Both the position numbers and the translations under genes were made by a program. The notes under the pieces were generated by a model that was not told the origin of the DNA, searched no databases, and worked only from the letters and a program-made list of their open reading frames with translations. Shown in pieces: positions 43,092-53,332 of a stretch of DNA of 64,000 nt. Numbering within the stretch: the first letter of the stretch is position 1; each line of letters starts with the position of its first letter. The DNA lies in assembly GCF_024362695.1 (NCBI RefSeq), contig NC_065424.1:9217840-9281839 (forward strand), in the 5' to 3' direction. Origin of the DNA: Pectinophora gossypiella (taxonomy: Eukaryota; Arthropoda; Insecta; Lepidoptera; Gelechiidae).

Positions 43092-43286
43092 TTGGTTGAC
43101 ATACCACTAATCCGCACCAAGCGCTCCGCTTCATCTTTCATAATGCCTGACAGCCTGTTTCCTGTATCTTACAGCCTGAGGTCCTTTAAATCACGGGTGA
43201 ATAGGCATCTTCTGGGTAAGCTCGTTTCACCGTCAACCTCTTCTTCTCCTCGTGGAAGAACGAAGTCAAGAGCAAACCCATCTTAA
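43092..43286 (+). pseudogene. Non-LTR retrotransposon ORF2, C-terminal relic
   Basis: Open frame reading RTKRSASSFIMPDSLFPVSY, then SLRSFKSRVNRHLLGKL and a Ser-rich end before TAA. The pattern P-x-S-L/V-F-P-x-x-Y-x-L-x-x-F-K-x-x-V-x-R-H-L-L is the common C-terminal end of CR1/Jockey-type ORF2 proteins. Nothing upstream is in frame. A GGTACAATAAAGTATATATT tail near 43440 fits its 3' end. Old fragment, no function expected. Confidence 0.45.
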
Positions 43287-43771
43287 TAAAAAAAATTCCA
43301 GGGTATAGGACAAGAATTTCAAGTCAAGAAGTGTGGGTGGGAAAGAGTCCCGAGCAAGTACCACTCGAATCACCCGTGATTCGGTCCTTAGGACCGAAAG
43401 GTTGGTTGGTTGGTTAGGTTGATTGTTTATTTTTATTTTGGTACAATAAAGTATATATTTTATATTTGTATTTTGTTGGTAGGATGGGTTAGGGTTATAT
43501 TTTTCAAGACCTTTTTCTTTTTTTAATTCGCCATCGTTCCTAGCATTGTGTACAGTGAATAAGCCAGTAAAAGCGTACTTGTGTAGCTCTCGTGTGATTG
43601 ATAGAGGATCGCCGGCCGAGCGATCGACTCTCGCGTCGACGTATACACACGCCCATATTTATCGTTAGAGAACTAGTGTTTTCCCTTATCAACTTCTAAA
43701 TTATAAAAGGAGTCAATTACAAATTGATTTTGACAAATTGAAAATTCATTGGTCACCTGCGACATCATGTC

Positions 43772-44145
43772 ACAGTGAATGCATCATCTCAGGCCTTTAC
43801 ATCTTTATCAGATGATTCAAACAGCGTTTCTAGAATAAGGAATAATACAAGGAATAAGGAATAATATACGACAATACGTATAATTAAAACACATAATACC
43901 GGGTTCTCACCGCGTTAAAATCCGGGATATGAGACTAGGAGTCTATTGTATTTGTCGGTATTGTGTGTTTTAATTATGATAATAACCACGTAAGCCTCAA
44001 ACAAAATATACGTACAGAACGGCAACTTTCCGCTCCCCACCAGCGGCTGAGGTAGGTTTACTTCACCCCCTCGGTCTTACTTTAGTCTCCAATCGTATGG
44101 ACATCAGAAGACACACAGATGCACGTGAACTGTGACGTCAATGTT
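43772..44145 (-). repeat. Repeat R-G (reverse), split by a small MITE
   Basis: CATCATCTCAGGCCTTTACA at the left and GCTCCCCACCAGCGGCTGAG, TAGTCTCCAATCGTATGGAC, GTGACGTCAATG at the right are R-G in reverse. The interruption holds the element at 43879-43978. Confidence 0.6.
43879..43978. mobile_element. Small MITE, 100 bp
   Basis: ATAATTAAAACACATAATAC-type left end and the inverse GTATTGTGTGTTTTAATTAT at the right, about 24 bp of TIR with one or two mismatches. TA-rich flanks; the target duplication is uncertain. Confidence 0.6.
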
Positions 44146-44189
44146 TTGTGTTTGTGTAAAAAGAGGTTTTTTTGTATGAAGTGTCCGTG

Positions 44190-44232
44190 GTATGGTGAGA
44201 GTCAAGCGTTCTTTCAACTGCGCTAACACGAC
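44190..44232 (-). mobile_element. SINE-4 head scrap next to exon B
   Basis: GTGAGAGTCAAGCGTTCTTT and CAACTGCGCTAACACGACT match the reverse SINE-4 head. It lies about 60 bp before the exon B acceptor. Confidence 0.5.
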
Positions 44233-44289
44233 TATTTTTATATTTTATTCTATTTATTGTATTGTATTTATTGTAATGTTTTGTTGCAG

Positions 44290-44384
44290 ACGAGGAGCTG
44301 GTGTTCCGCGACCGCTGGGGCGGGCTCACGCTGTTCAATGTACGCAACTACACCACCAGGCTGCTTATGAACAACTCCACCTTT
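44290..44384 (+). CDS. S9B dipeptidyl-peptidase-like, exon B (start of beta-propeller)
   Basis: Exon with a clear acceptor (tttgttgcag ending 44289) and donor (GTAAGT from 44385). Its first two bases complete the codon begun in exon A. It then encodes 31 residues starting EELVFRDRWGGLTLFNV and ending MNNSTF, with no stop. In DPP4/6/10 this is the first propeller blade: an acidic start, a short strand with L-x-L-x-N-V, then a strand ending in a glycosylated N-S/T. NYT, NNS and NST sequons are present. It is preceded by an intron of about 44.2 kb, and a SINE-head fragment ends about 60 bp upstream of the acceptor. It ends in phase 0. Regulation cannot be read from the sequence. Confidence 0.87.
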
Positions 44385-44764
44385 GTAAGTACTGTCTCTC
44401 GTCTGAGTTGAGGTCAATGACCGACCTCATCAACCCTAGTTGATTGATTTTCCCTAAAAAAGTGGCATGGAGAGTATTTAAATGGTGCATCGACAAGAGC
44501 GTGGCTCTTATTTGATGTGTCTATCATGTCATTATATGATTCTTGCTATTCTTACAATAAGAACTGTCTATTTTTCCCTTCCCTTTTCCTTTTTCCTAAA
44601 GCCCTCAAATCCGGATGGATGTGTTCACATGTCTTCGGCTTAAGATAATCTCTAGAGTACCTTCAGATAAGAATACAGTTTCTTTTTGTCTGAATAGATA
44701 ATGTTTGCAAAGTGGTTTCGTTGCCGCCGCCTTTCCGCTTACGTTTGGAGAGGTTTAACACATA

Positions 44765-45008
44765 ACATAAACAGCCTATATACGTCCCTGGGCACAGGCT
44801 TCTCGTCAGTCAAGCAGAGAGGACACTCAGCACTGGTGGTGGATGTCGGCTTTACGGCTAATAACCGGGACGATCGGGTGGTCACCCTGCAATGTCCTAA
44901 CCAAACTAAGATCACAAATTGATTCTTGTGATATGTTCCCACCAGGAATCAAACCCGGGACCTCCGAATCATGGGGCCAACGCTCAACCACTGAACCACG
45001 GAAGCCGA
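44765..45008 (-). mobile_element. Chimeric SINE: SINE-1 head with SINE-3 tail
   Basis: Left part AACAGCCTATATACGTCCCT, GGGCACAGGCTTCTCGTCAG, TTTACGGCTAATAACCGGGA is SINE-3 tail; right part AATGTCCTAACCAAACTAAG, CACCAGGAATCAAACCCGGG and CCACGGAAGCCG is SINE-1 head. The join is at the shared core (about 44875), which is itself shortened. Confidence 0.65.
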
Positions 45009-45169
45009 GTATAGAATATCATCAATACACGCATTTTAACCGACGAAGCAGTGAAAAACCGTTTGTCCGTTTCGAAATTGCCTCCAAAATCCTCTCTGCT
45101 TTAACGGTCAGTTAACCTTCCCTTCTCTTTGTAAATGGAATTGAAATTCAAAATGGTCGGGTTAATTTC

Positions 45170-45240
45170 ACGAATGTGCTACGGCGTAGCGGGTTACTAC
45201 GTCGTAGCGTACGTAGCGCAGCTACGTGCCCGGCGTTTTC
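45170..45240. repeat. CTACG/CGTAG palindromic motif cluster
   Basis: GCTACGGCGTAGCGGGTTAC, TACGTCGTAGCGTACGTAGC and GCAGCTACGTGCCCGGCG. A shorter relative is at 36989-37032. Confidence 0.45.
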
Positions 45241-45554
45241 GTAACGGTTGAGTTATTACTGAAAATCGTGAGGTTAACATTAAAAATAAAATACAACTGT
45301 TTGGAATAAAATATTTGTATTGCTATATTAAAATGGTCTAAGCGCGATTGGGGCGGATATATAATTATACCTAGTACATAATTTAAATTGGGAATTCACA
45401 TCTATTCAAAATGGCAATAAAGAATATCTACGTTTAACATGCTAAAGGAGTTTTTTGACAATCTGTATCAGTATTTTATTGAGACAAAGATAATATTTAA
45501 ACACTAACCTAAACTAAATGAAACGAAGTTAGACTAACTAATAAGTTTTTCATG

Positions 45555-45632
45555 TAAAAATAATTCGGCGGTGTTATTCGAACCTACGACCTCACAATGA
45601 AAGTTAAGCATTCTTCCACCTGGGCCGTGGTA
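45555..45632 (-). mobile_element. SINE-4 head
   Basis: GTGTTATTCGAACCTACGAC, CTCACAATGAAAGTTAAGCA, TTCTTCCACCTGGGCCGTGG: B box then A box on the minus strand. Confidence 0.5.
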
Positions 45633-45639
45633 CTCTCCG

Positions 45640-46270
45640 AAAATAACATTTAAAAAATATAACAAGTATGATAATAGAATATCTTATTATCTCGGTTTCA
45701 TGAGTATGCAAAGCTCAGGTTGCAACCAACAGTCGCAAAGCAAACGAGTTTCTTATCTATGCCATTAATCTGGAAATATCCAGTTATATCCAGTAATAAC
45801 TAGATAAATCCAAATACAAGCAATATACAAAGCAATTTCCTGTTAAATCGTCTTATCTTCAAACGGAATGGGTTTCGAGTATTATATAAGGAACACACTT
45901 CGTAGTCGTCATTGTACGAGTAGATAAGATCGTAGTGTCATAGGTTTGAATCCTGAATCGGACTGTAATATATAAATAATAAAAGTTTTTATTGAAGGTA
46001 AAAACCAAATATGTACAATGATTAATAATTATATTTTATTATAAATATAACTGTAAAACATAATATAATACAAATTACTCAAAGGTACAGTAGTACCTAC
46101 CGTCTATAACACAAAAAAAAATAGAACAACAGATAATAAATGTGGTGCGATCATTTTTTATTTGATTCCCGCTGTACTTTGATCCAGTACCGTATCATCG
46201 GGCTTGTCAGGTCTCGGCTAACAACTTTAAGCATGCTATTATCAGAGCAGCCCAATCTGTCCCAAAATGA
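45640..46270. other. AT-rich intron, nothing firm
   Basis: No gene. 45890-45990 has GTCATAGGTTTGAATCCTGA, a B-box-like word without a matching A box. Confidence 0.35.
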
Positions 46271-46274
46271 ATTG

Positions 46275-46414
46275 AAAGGTTGGTATTAATAAACTAATCT
46301 CAGCTTTGAGACCCTCAAGATCATGTCAATGTGACAGTTCTTATATAAAAACAGGGATTTGAGCATAGTCTTGAGGGCAGTCTCAGCTGAGATTAGTGTA
46401 TTAATACCACCTTA
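46275..46414. mobile_element. TIR element of 140 bp (AGGTTGGTATTAATA ends)
   Basis: AAGGTTGGTATTAATAAACT, AATCTCAGCTTTGAGACCCT at the left; its inverse AGGGCAGTCTCAGCTGAGAT, TAGTGTATTAATACCACCTT at the right. About 50 bp of TIR with a few mismatches around a 45-bp loop. Confidence 0.75.
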
Positions 46415-46499
46415 AACCACTCAAGTCGATTTTTGAATTTATGTTTAAATCATAAATAATTGATGTCACGTCGTTTTCAGGATTTGTACCCGGTTACTA

Positions 46500-46695
46500 G
46501 CAATATTCAAAATTCAATTCAAATTCACAAATATCTCTATTCTGTAGGTAACATTACACTACACTTTGAATCGTCAATTTTTACATAACGAACGTCTCAT
46601 CCGCCTAAAATTACTGCAGCTTCTCACAACCTGTATGGCCGGGGAAAAGAAGCTGCGAGAAAAACCCCGTCAAAGGGCCCTAGACTTTCTTAAAA
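46500..46695 (-). mobile_element. Retroposon family R-D
   Basis: ATTCAATTCAAATTCACAAA tail at the left, CGAACGTCTCATCCGCCTAA, TACTGCAGCTTCTCACAACC, AGGGCCCTAGACTTTCTTAA. Confidence 0.65.
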
Positions 46696-46739
46696 AAAAA
46701 ATAATATAAGATATTGTTATACAATTTAGTCCCAATTTT

Positions 46740-47060
46740 TCCCTAAAAAGTAGTATTGAGAGGAATGCTACACCGACCAGAGCGTAGTTTTTAAATTAGT
46801 GAAGATTTTTTTTTTGTCGTGACTTATTGTAGATTTGCCGCAGATGGCATTAACTACTTAGTCAGACAAATGGGGAGCGCTGAAGGCTCTCACCCGGTAC
46901 AACGTTTAAGACAACAGGCCTGAGGGTGCCCAGTTGGGCGCGTCGTCTGAGAGAAAGAATATTTGAAAGGATTAATCGACCCTAGTGGATCGATAGCGAT
47001 AAGCGCTAAATGAGGGAAATCGTCGACCACGCCGGCGGGGTCGGTATCGGTAAATTAGTG
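46740..47060. mobile_element. RTE 3'-end scrap and R-F copy
   Basis: 46740-46800: CCCTAAAAAGTAGTATTGAG, CTACACCGACCAGAGCG. 46806-47060: T-run, TGACTTATTGTAGATTTGCC, CGCTGAAGGCTCTCACCCGG, and a longer 5' part (GATCGATAGCGATAAGCGCT, CGACCACGCCGGCGGGGTCG) not seen in the other R-F copies. Confidence 0.55.
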
Positions 47061-47294
47061 AAGACAATTTAGTAATTTGACTGCCTAATATCAGTTCCTA
47101 AGCCCTAAAAGCTGTTATAATAGCCACACGTTCACGTGGTAACGTCTCAAGTGGGTTACGTTTCAGTATTCACGGCTGCCCGCCGCGCAGACCGTATATC
47201 ACGTGAAATATCGCAGAGGTCATGTTGTCACACCGACGCGCATTTTTTTACTTATTTCCTTACTTTTATTCCTTTACTGAAAGTATAATCGAAA

Positions 47295-47618
47295 TTCTTC
47301 TTCTATCGTGTGGGTTAAGAGGTGGATTACCAACCCCATCAACCCTCAGGGTTATTACTGAGCCGCCATAAGCCCCTGACATGACTCATGTAACGACTAC
47401 GCACTTACATCAGTAAGTAGTAACCGGGACCAACGGCTTAACGTGCCTTCCGAAGCACGGATCATCTTACTTTTGGACAATCAGGTGATCAGCCTGTAAT
47501 GTCCTAACCAAACTGGGGATCACAAAGTGATTTTTGTGATTTGTCCCCACCGGAATTCGAACCCGGGACCTCCGGATCGTGAGCACAACGCTCAACCACT
47601 GGACCACTGAGGCCGTTT
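47295..47618 (-). mobile_element. SINE-1, complete
   Basis: TTCTTCTTCTATCGTGTGGG tail, GAGCCGCCATAAGCCCCTGA, TAACCGGGACCAACGGCTTA, CGTGCCTTCCGAAGCACGGA, GATCAGCCTGTAATGTCCTA, GAATTCGAACCCGGGACCTC, CAACCACTGGACCACTGAGG. All parts are present. Confidence 0.88.
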
Positions 47619-47749
47619 AATCATAATCGAAATTCTCTTGACAAACTCTTTCTCTTTTTTGGAGTAGAGATATAACAAAAAAGGCACAAAAAAGGAAGAA
47701 GGTGGAGGGTAAGGATTGATACAAGATCAAATAACCTCTTTCTTTTCTG

Positions 47750-47940
47750 AAGTTGTCTGTCTGACCTTCCAACCCGCGGGAGACCAGCCACCTCCGAAAC
47801 TTATTGCTTAGGAATGTGGGTTTCCTCACAATGTTTTCCTTCACCGCTGAACACTTAAAAAGCTATGAATTATGTTCGAATTTGAACCTGTGACCTCACA
47901 GTGAGAGTCGAGCGTTCTTATAACTGCGCTATCACAGCTA
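47750..47940 (-). mobile_element. SINE-4 with head
   Basis: TGACCTTCCAACCCGCGGGA, AATGTGGGTTTCCTCACAAT, GTTTTCCTTCACCGCTGAAC, TTTGAACCTGTGACCTCACA, TGCGCTATCACAGCT. Confidence 0.65.
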
Positions 47941-48239
47941 TGTTCCAACAACAATCTTCAAGAAATCTGTTTCAAAAAAATCGTTTCTTTACCTTTCCTT
48001 TTTACTTCAAAAACATGAAGTTTGAACGGGGTAAAGGGTACATCTATCCACACTGCATCATAAAGCTTCTATCCTTGTCTATCACTCAAAACCGTCATTT
48101 CCTAGAGCGGGATAATGCGACCACATGGAAAAGACGAGGCGGTCGGAGTGCGGTCGCACTCCCGCGCTTTATCTCGCTCTAACAATTAACGGTTCTGAGT
48201 GTCAGAAAAGGATAGAAGCACAAGGAAGTGCGTGTGAGC

Positions 48240-48520
48240 AGCTCGGTGGCGCAGCGGTAAACGCGCTCGGTCTGCGATTGTTGAAGTTCAGCAATTCTCT
48301 GAAAGGCCGGTCATAGGATGGGTGACCACAAAAAAAAAGTTTACATCTCGAGCTCCTCCGTGCTTCGGAAGGCACGTTAAGCCGTTGGTCTCGGCTGCAT
48401 TAGCAGTCGTTGATAACCACCAATCCGCACTGGGCCCGCGTGATGGTTTATCCATCCATAGGGAAGGCCCGTGCCCCAACAGTGGGGACGTTAATGGGCT
48501 GGTGATGATGACAAGAAAGT
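48240..48520 (+). mobile_element. SINE-2, complete
   Basis: Head GCTCGGTGGCGCAGCGGTAA, GCGCTCGGTCTGCGATTGTT, GAAGTTCAGCAA; GCCGGTCATAGGATGGGTGA; A-run; core; CACTGGGCCCGCGTGATGGT; 10-20 bp missing before CCATCCATAGGGAAGGCCCG; tail GGTGATGATGA. Confidence 0.88.
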
Positions 48521-48544
48521 GCGACGAGGGGCGGGCAGATGTAG

Positions 48545-48725
48545 TAATGAGAAATCAGAATCATTTATTCAACATAATTATCATGGATAAACTTATTGAA
48601 GGTCAATGTAATATTTTTGAATTTACGTCATTTCGCAAGGTGTTATGGCTGAGGAGAAGAAATGACAAGAAACTGCTACAGCAACGCATCTTTTTAATCA
48701 ATGAGGGTATACATTACAAGTTATT
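48545..48725 (-). mobile_element. Retroposon family R-H
   Basis: GAGAAATCAGAATCATTTAT tail, CATAATTATCATGGATAAAC, GCAAGGTGTTATGGCTGAGG, AACTGCTACAGCAACG. Reverse of 63605-63830. Confidence 0.6.
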
Positions 48726-48729
48726 TAAT

Positions 48730-49235
48730 AACTAGAGGAACACATTCAATACCAGACATTTTTAACATTTAGGTAATCATTAATCTTATAAGCTTTTTTT
48801 ATATAAAGTAAGCTTCACATGAACTTAAAATAAATTTTCTGTCAAATTTAAAATATTATCTGGTATTTTTTGTGAAAACGTGTACATAACCCCGAAAAAG
48901 ATGATTTTTTATTTACTTAATCTAGAATTTTGAATCGCAATTTCATTTTTATTCCTTGTATTGTAAGTATGCCTTTCACATTTTCTCGGAAGGAGAGATT
49001 CATTTTTATGTACATACATTTACAGTTCAGCCCTAATCTTAACAAATACACGTCACCTATTGAATGCGTTATCCAGATTTATCGTGTTCAAATAACGTCT
49101 GGCTAGATTTACGACTCAGCTGTAAGCCTGAAGGTAACATCTGACGTCACTATTTACTTGCCAAGCCGGTTACAGGCCGATTTCTTTCAGGTGAAAGAAG
49201 AGAAATGTGCATTTTAAACTCATTATCCCCCGTTA
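48730..49235. other. AT-rich intron, nothing recognised
   Basis: No gene or repeat identified. Confidence 0.4.
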
Positions 49236-49560
49236 TCCCGTTTTCCGTAAGGCCCGCTTACATAACCTGAAGATTTGACAGATCCGGTTTTTACAGAAGT
49301 GTCTGCCTGTCTGACCTTCCAACCTGCGAAAGGAAAACCAGCGCAATACAGGTTAGGTTACATAATACCTCCTTTTATGTATATTATTTTATGTACGTAT
49401 GTATGTTTATTTGCTAAATAGCCTCGTAGGTTAGGTTAGGTTTTCATTTAAGTATTTTTAAATTTTGATTTAGGGCGGAAAGCAAGAGGCCACTGCCCTA
49501 TTTTTCCCTAAAAAGTAGCATGGAGAATGCTACACCGACCGCGTGGTTCTAAAATGCTTT
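49235..49560. mobile_element. SINE-4 tail (-) and RTE 3'-end scrap
   Basis: 49235-49370: CCCGTTATCCCGTTTTCCGT, ACCTGAAGATTTGACAGATC, AAAACCAGCGCAATACAGGT. 49497-49555: CCCTAAAAAGTAGCATGGAG, AATGCTACACCGACC. Confidence 0.6.
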
Positions 49561-49842
49561 ATTTAAAATAAAATAAAAATATTTGCGACTTACATCGGTG
49601 TAACAGTCGGCCGGCCGTGCAAGATCAGCAACTTGAAGACTATCACCTCTGTACGGGTCCCTGGAGACCGGGTTAATGGGCCATTTGCTGGTCTGCACCT
49701 CCCTTACGATACTTCAAGGAGGAAAAATGCCCCTTTTTATTTTTAGTTGGTTGGGTAGGGACACGCCAATAATACGCACACGTGTATCTTATAGAATGAG
49801 AAGTTTAAAATCAGCCGATCTAGTTTCTAGGCTTTGATTTTA

Positions 49843-50204
49843 CCGTGGAACAACGGAAAAGTCCACTTGATATCTACCCAGAACTATTATTTTTATTTCA
49901 TTTTTATTTATTTGAACCATAAATTATACATTTTTGCACATAACATTCTCTCGCCAAACTGACACCAGTTTGTTGGCGAGTACGGTTTAGCAATGTTTGA
50001 TTATACTATGTACATAAATGCCATTTATCTCTTGGTTACAACATATTATGTATCACACTTTACGATGACATTTTAAATTCAAGCAGTGCTTTTACTAATT
50101 TTGATTTAATTGCTTGTTTTGGCAGTTTGGGTATTTCCCTTAGAAAATGTTTATGGTAATCATCCCTCAAAATTTTGGTTACGACGTCACTAACATCCTG
50201 TATT
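49843..50204. mobile_element. TACAGGGTG-type MITE, diverged and interrupted
   Basis: ACGGAAAAGTCCACTTGATA at the left, GTAATCATCCCTCAAAATTT and ACGACGTCACTAACATCCTG at the right, separated by about 260 bp of unrelated AT-rich sequence. Confidence 0.5.
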
Positions 50205-50590
50205 TTGACCAGATATGCCAACCTGTGTTGTTGAAAAGAACAATACAAGTTTATAAATCACTTTAATGATTAGACGGGAAGAAAAAACGATCATGTCTAA
50301 AAAGAAGAGTTATAATGATATCAAATAAAAAGATAAAATGACGTAAACGTATGTCTAACGTGATGGACGACTATAGGCATGTTTCTTGTGTCTACAGTAT
50401 GTTATCAAACACTCTCACATGATAATAATAAAACAACAAACTTTGTTTCTTTTCCATGAAATAATCTAAACCCAAATTGAATTAAAATAAACCTTTTCCG
50501 ACCCCAACCACAGTATAAAGAGATCATTAGTAGCACAATTTAAAGGTCCAACCAGTACAACCTTAGCTGAGTAAAACAGTACTTAATTAA

Positions 50591-51083
50591 TACAGGGTGT
50601 TAGTGACATCGTAACAAATACTTTGAGGGATAATTGAGACCATGATTCTGAGTTGATATCAAGTGGAATTTTCCGTCGCAAAAGTATGGAACTGAAAATA
50701 ATTTTAAAAAACACAAAAAAAATATGAATTTTCCGACTGAAAATTCCACTTGATATCAACTCAGAATCATGGTCTGAATCATCCCTCTCAGTATTCGTTA
50801 CGGTGTCACTACCACCCATACCTACTTGTATGGCTACCGTATGTACTTGTGCGGGGTGTAAGTGACATCGTAACGAATACTGAGGGGGATGATTCAGCTA
50901 ATTATTTTGAGTTAATATCAATTGGAATTTTCCATCTCAAAAGTATACAATTGAAAATAATTTAAAAAAACTAAAAAAAAAACATGACTTTTGCGATGGA
51001 AAATTCCACTTGATATTAACTCAGAATCATGATCTGAATCATCTCCCTGAGTATTCGTTACGATGTCACTAACACCCTGTATA
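50591..51083. mobile_element. Composite MITE doublet 3
   Basis: Unit 1 50591-50818, unit 2 about 50852-51083. The spacer (ATACCTACTTGTATGGCTAC, GTATGTACTTGTGCGGGG) is the reverse complement of the doublet 2 spacer, so the whole doublet lies in the opposite orientation. Confidence 0.8.
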
Positions 51084-51084
51084 C

Positions 51085-51450
51085 ATTTTGTCCATGTACG
51101 AAAATCACGCCGTGAAACCGCACGCTTAACAGGTCTGTCGTAACATTTCGCGGTTCTATGTTGTACCTAGGTATTATTAATATTGTATAATCATTTGTAA
51201 GGAGTTGACCCCCTGTTCCCTTGACACCGTGGCTCCTTTAAGCCGTTAGCTCCGAACGACTCCGATCAAAGGCGATATTTTACACCACTCTTCATTTCCC
51301 GCTTCTTAACCCGGGGGAAATGTGAAAGTGACTCAAGTTGTACTCATTTCGCGAATTTTAAAGTAAGGAGATACTATAGGTAGCTTTATGACTTCAGTCA
51401 ATCTCGTCCCCACAAGTCCTTAGTATTAAGTCATTCCGAACCACATGTAT
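51085..51450. other. Intron, nothing recognised
   Basis: No gene. Single-copy-looking sequence before the minisatellite. Confidence 0.4.
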
Positions 51451-51451
51451 T

Positions 51452-52640
51452 GGGACCACAAATAATCACCACTAGAGTTCGGACCACACGTGTTCGGAAA
51501 CCTTTCGGGCGACATGTGTTCGGACTAAAAATGTTAGATTCGGACCACAAGCGTTCAGACCAAAAGTGTTCGGACCAAACTGTTCGAACCAAATGTGTTC
51601 GGATCATTAGTGTTCGGATTCAAAGAGTTTGGACCACAAGTGTTCGCACCAAGTGTTCGGACCAAAATTGTTCCAACCATACGTGTGACCAAAGTGTTCG
51701 TACCAAATGCGTTCGGAATGTGTTCGATCCAAAAGTATTCCGTCCATACGTATTCGGACAATGTATTCGGATTCAGTGTTCGGACCATAAGTGTTCGGAC
51801 CAAAGTGTTCTGACCAGTGTTCGGACCAAAGTGTTCGGACCAAAGTGTTAGGATCATAGTGTTTGGACCAAAGTGTTCGGACCAAAGTGTTCGGACCAGT
51901 GTTCGGACCAGTGTTCGGACCAGTGTTCGGACCAGTGTTCGGACGAAAGTGTTCGGACCATAAGTGTTTGGATTCAAAGTGTTCGGACCATAAGTATTCG
52001 GACCAAAAGTGTTCGGATTAAAAGTTTTCGGACCAAAAGTGTTCGTATCAAGTGTTCGGATCACAAGTGTTCGGACCACAAGCGTTCGGATCAAAAGCGT
52101 TCGGAACAATGGTGTTCGGACCAAAAGTGCTTGTACCGAAAGTGTCAAGGGATCAATCACGAAGCATAATACGTATATGACGGTTGACGAAACACAGGCG
52201 TTCGGACCAAAAGTGATCGACCAAGTTTTCGGACCAAACGTATTCCGACCATACGTGTTCGGACCATGTGTTCGGACTAAAGTGTTTGGACCAGTGTTCG
52301 GACCAATGTGTGCGGATCATAGTGTTCAGACCAAAGTATTCGGACCAAAGTGTTCGAACCAGTGTTGGGACGAAAGTGTTCGGGCCATAAGTGTTCGGAT
52401 CATAGTGTTCGGAACAGTGTTCGGACCACGTGTGTTCCCTCCCAAAGTGTTCGGACCAAAAGCGTTCGGGCCAAAAGTGTTCGGAACAATGATGTTCGGA
52501 CCATATGCATTCAAACTCAAAGTTTTCGGACCATAAGCGTTCGACCAAGTGTTCGGACCAAAAGTGTTCGGATCCAGTGTTCCGATCCCAAGTGTTCGGA
52601 CCACAAGCGTTCGGGACAAAAGTGTTCGGAACAATGGTGT
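51452..52640 (+). repeat. Minisatellite, 15-bp unit AAGTGTTCGGACCAA
   Basis: Several dozen imperfect units of 12-16 bp, all around GTTCGGACCA. The best block is 51820-51960. Broken at 52140-52196 by a non-repeat stretch (GATCAATCACGAAGCATAAT). The 15-bp unit has no stop codon in any of the six frames, which explains the long overlapping open frames on both strands (up to 201 codons on the minus strand). These show no start context or domain and are not called as genes. Confidence 0.9.
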
Positions 52641-52644
52641 AACC

Positions 52645-53330
52645 TCTCTATCACCAACAACCAGTTTTTATCGTTTTCGGCCATTCTAACTTTACATTTT
52701 TTTATGAACTTGACGAGATCTCGAAAAATTCTGGAAAAATTTGAGGATTCCGTAATTTTCCGGATTTCGCGGGATTGATATTTCCAATCCCGCGGGATCT
52801 CGATTTTGCGATCTCGAGTCGTGATTGCATTCCCTACTTACGTATCTCTAGTCATTGAGGTAAGTATGACTTTATCCTTACACGTGGTCAAACTTCGTGC
52901 TCCCCAAATGGGGTCAAAATGTCAGGCCAAGTTACTGAGTTACTAGTTACTAAGTTCCTGCCATCTGAGGCAAGGCAAACCTAGAAACTTTGGTTACGTG
53001 AAAAAAAATCATGTAAGTACCCATTTCACTTTGTCTCCAGCAAGACGTCATCTCTCCAGAGTCCAATTTCAGCTGGATTGTACCCTTAGATATAGATCCA
53101 ATAGCGAACTGTGATTTCATACGCTGATTGGGTGTGCTTTGGATCCCCAAAGGACTTGTCCGAATGGATTCAATATCAAAAGATATTGAAGTTTACAAAA
53201 TTATAACCTTATACTTCGAGAAGCATGGTGGAGTAATGGCTAGATATTTTGCTACCAAACCAAAGTCCACGGCTCGATTCCAAGTTGGTTAATTTAGGAA
53301 ATACTTATCGAAATTAATTCGGGTCCTGGT
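52645..53330. other. Intron, nothing recognised
   Basis: Small inverted words of the type CTCGAAAAATTCT and ATCCCGCGGGATCTCG near 52715-52820. No gene. Confidence 0.4.
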
Positions 53331-53332
53331 CT

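Larger units (their letters stand above)
112..44289 (+). other. Intron 1 of the DPP-like gene
   Basis: About 44.2 kb between the donor at 112 and the acceptor at 44288-44289. No other host coding exon is convincing inside it. Nearly all recognisable content is transposable-element debris, listed separately. The other introns are 44385-54871, 55000-60303, 60468-61600 and 61819-62996. Phases across all five junctions agree. Confidence 0.75.

Noticed and set aside
51555..52160. 201-codon open frame on the minus strand (LVRTL/WSEHF/GPNTF repeats) and partners on the plus strand
   Set aside because: The 15-bp minisatellite unit has no stop in any frame, so long frames are expected on both strands; they change frame with every unit-length variant and have no domain.
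51452..52640. Possible CRISPR-like array
   Set aside because: Units are contiguous and 12-16 bp with no unique spacers; a eukaryotic minisatellite explains it.
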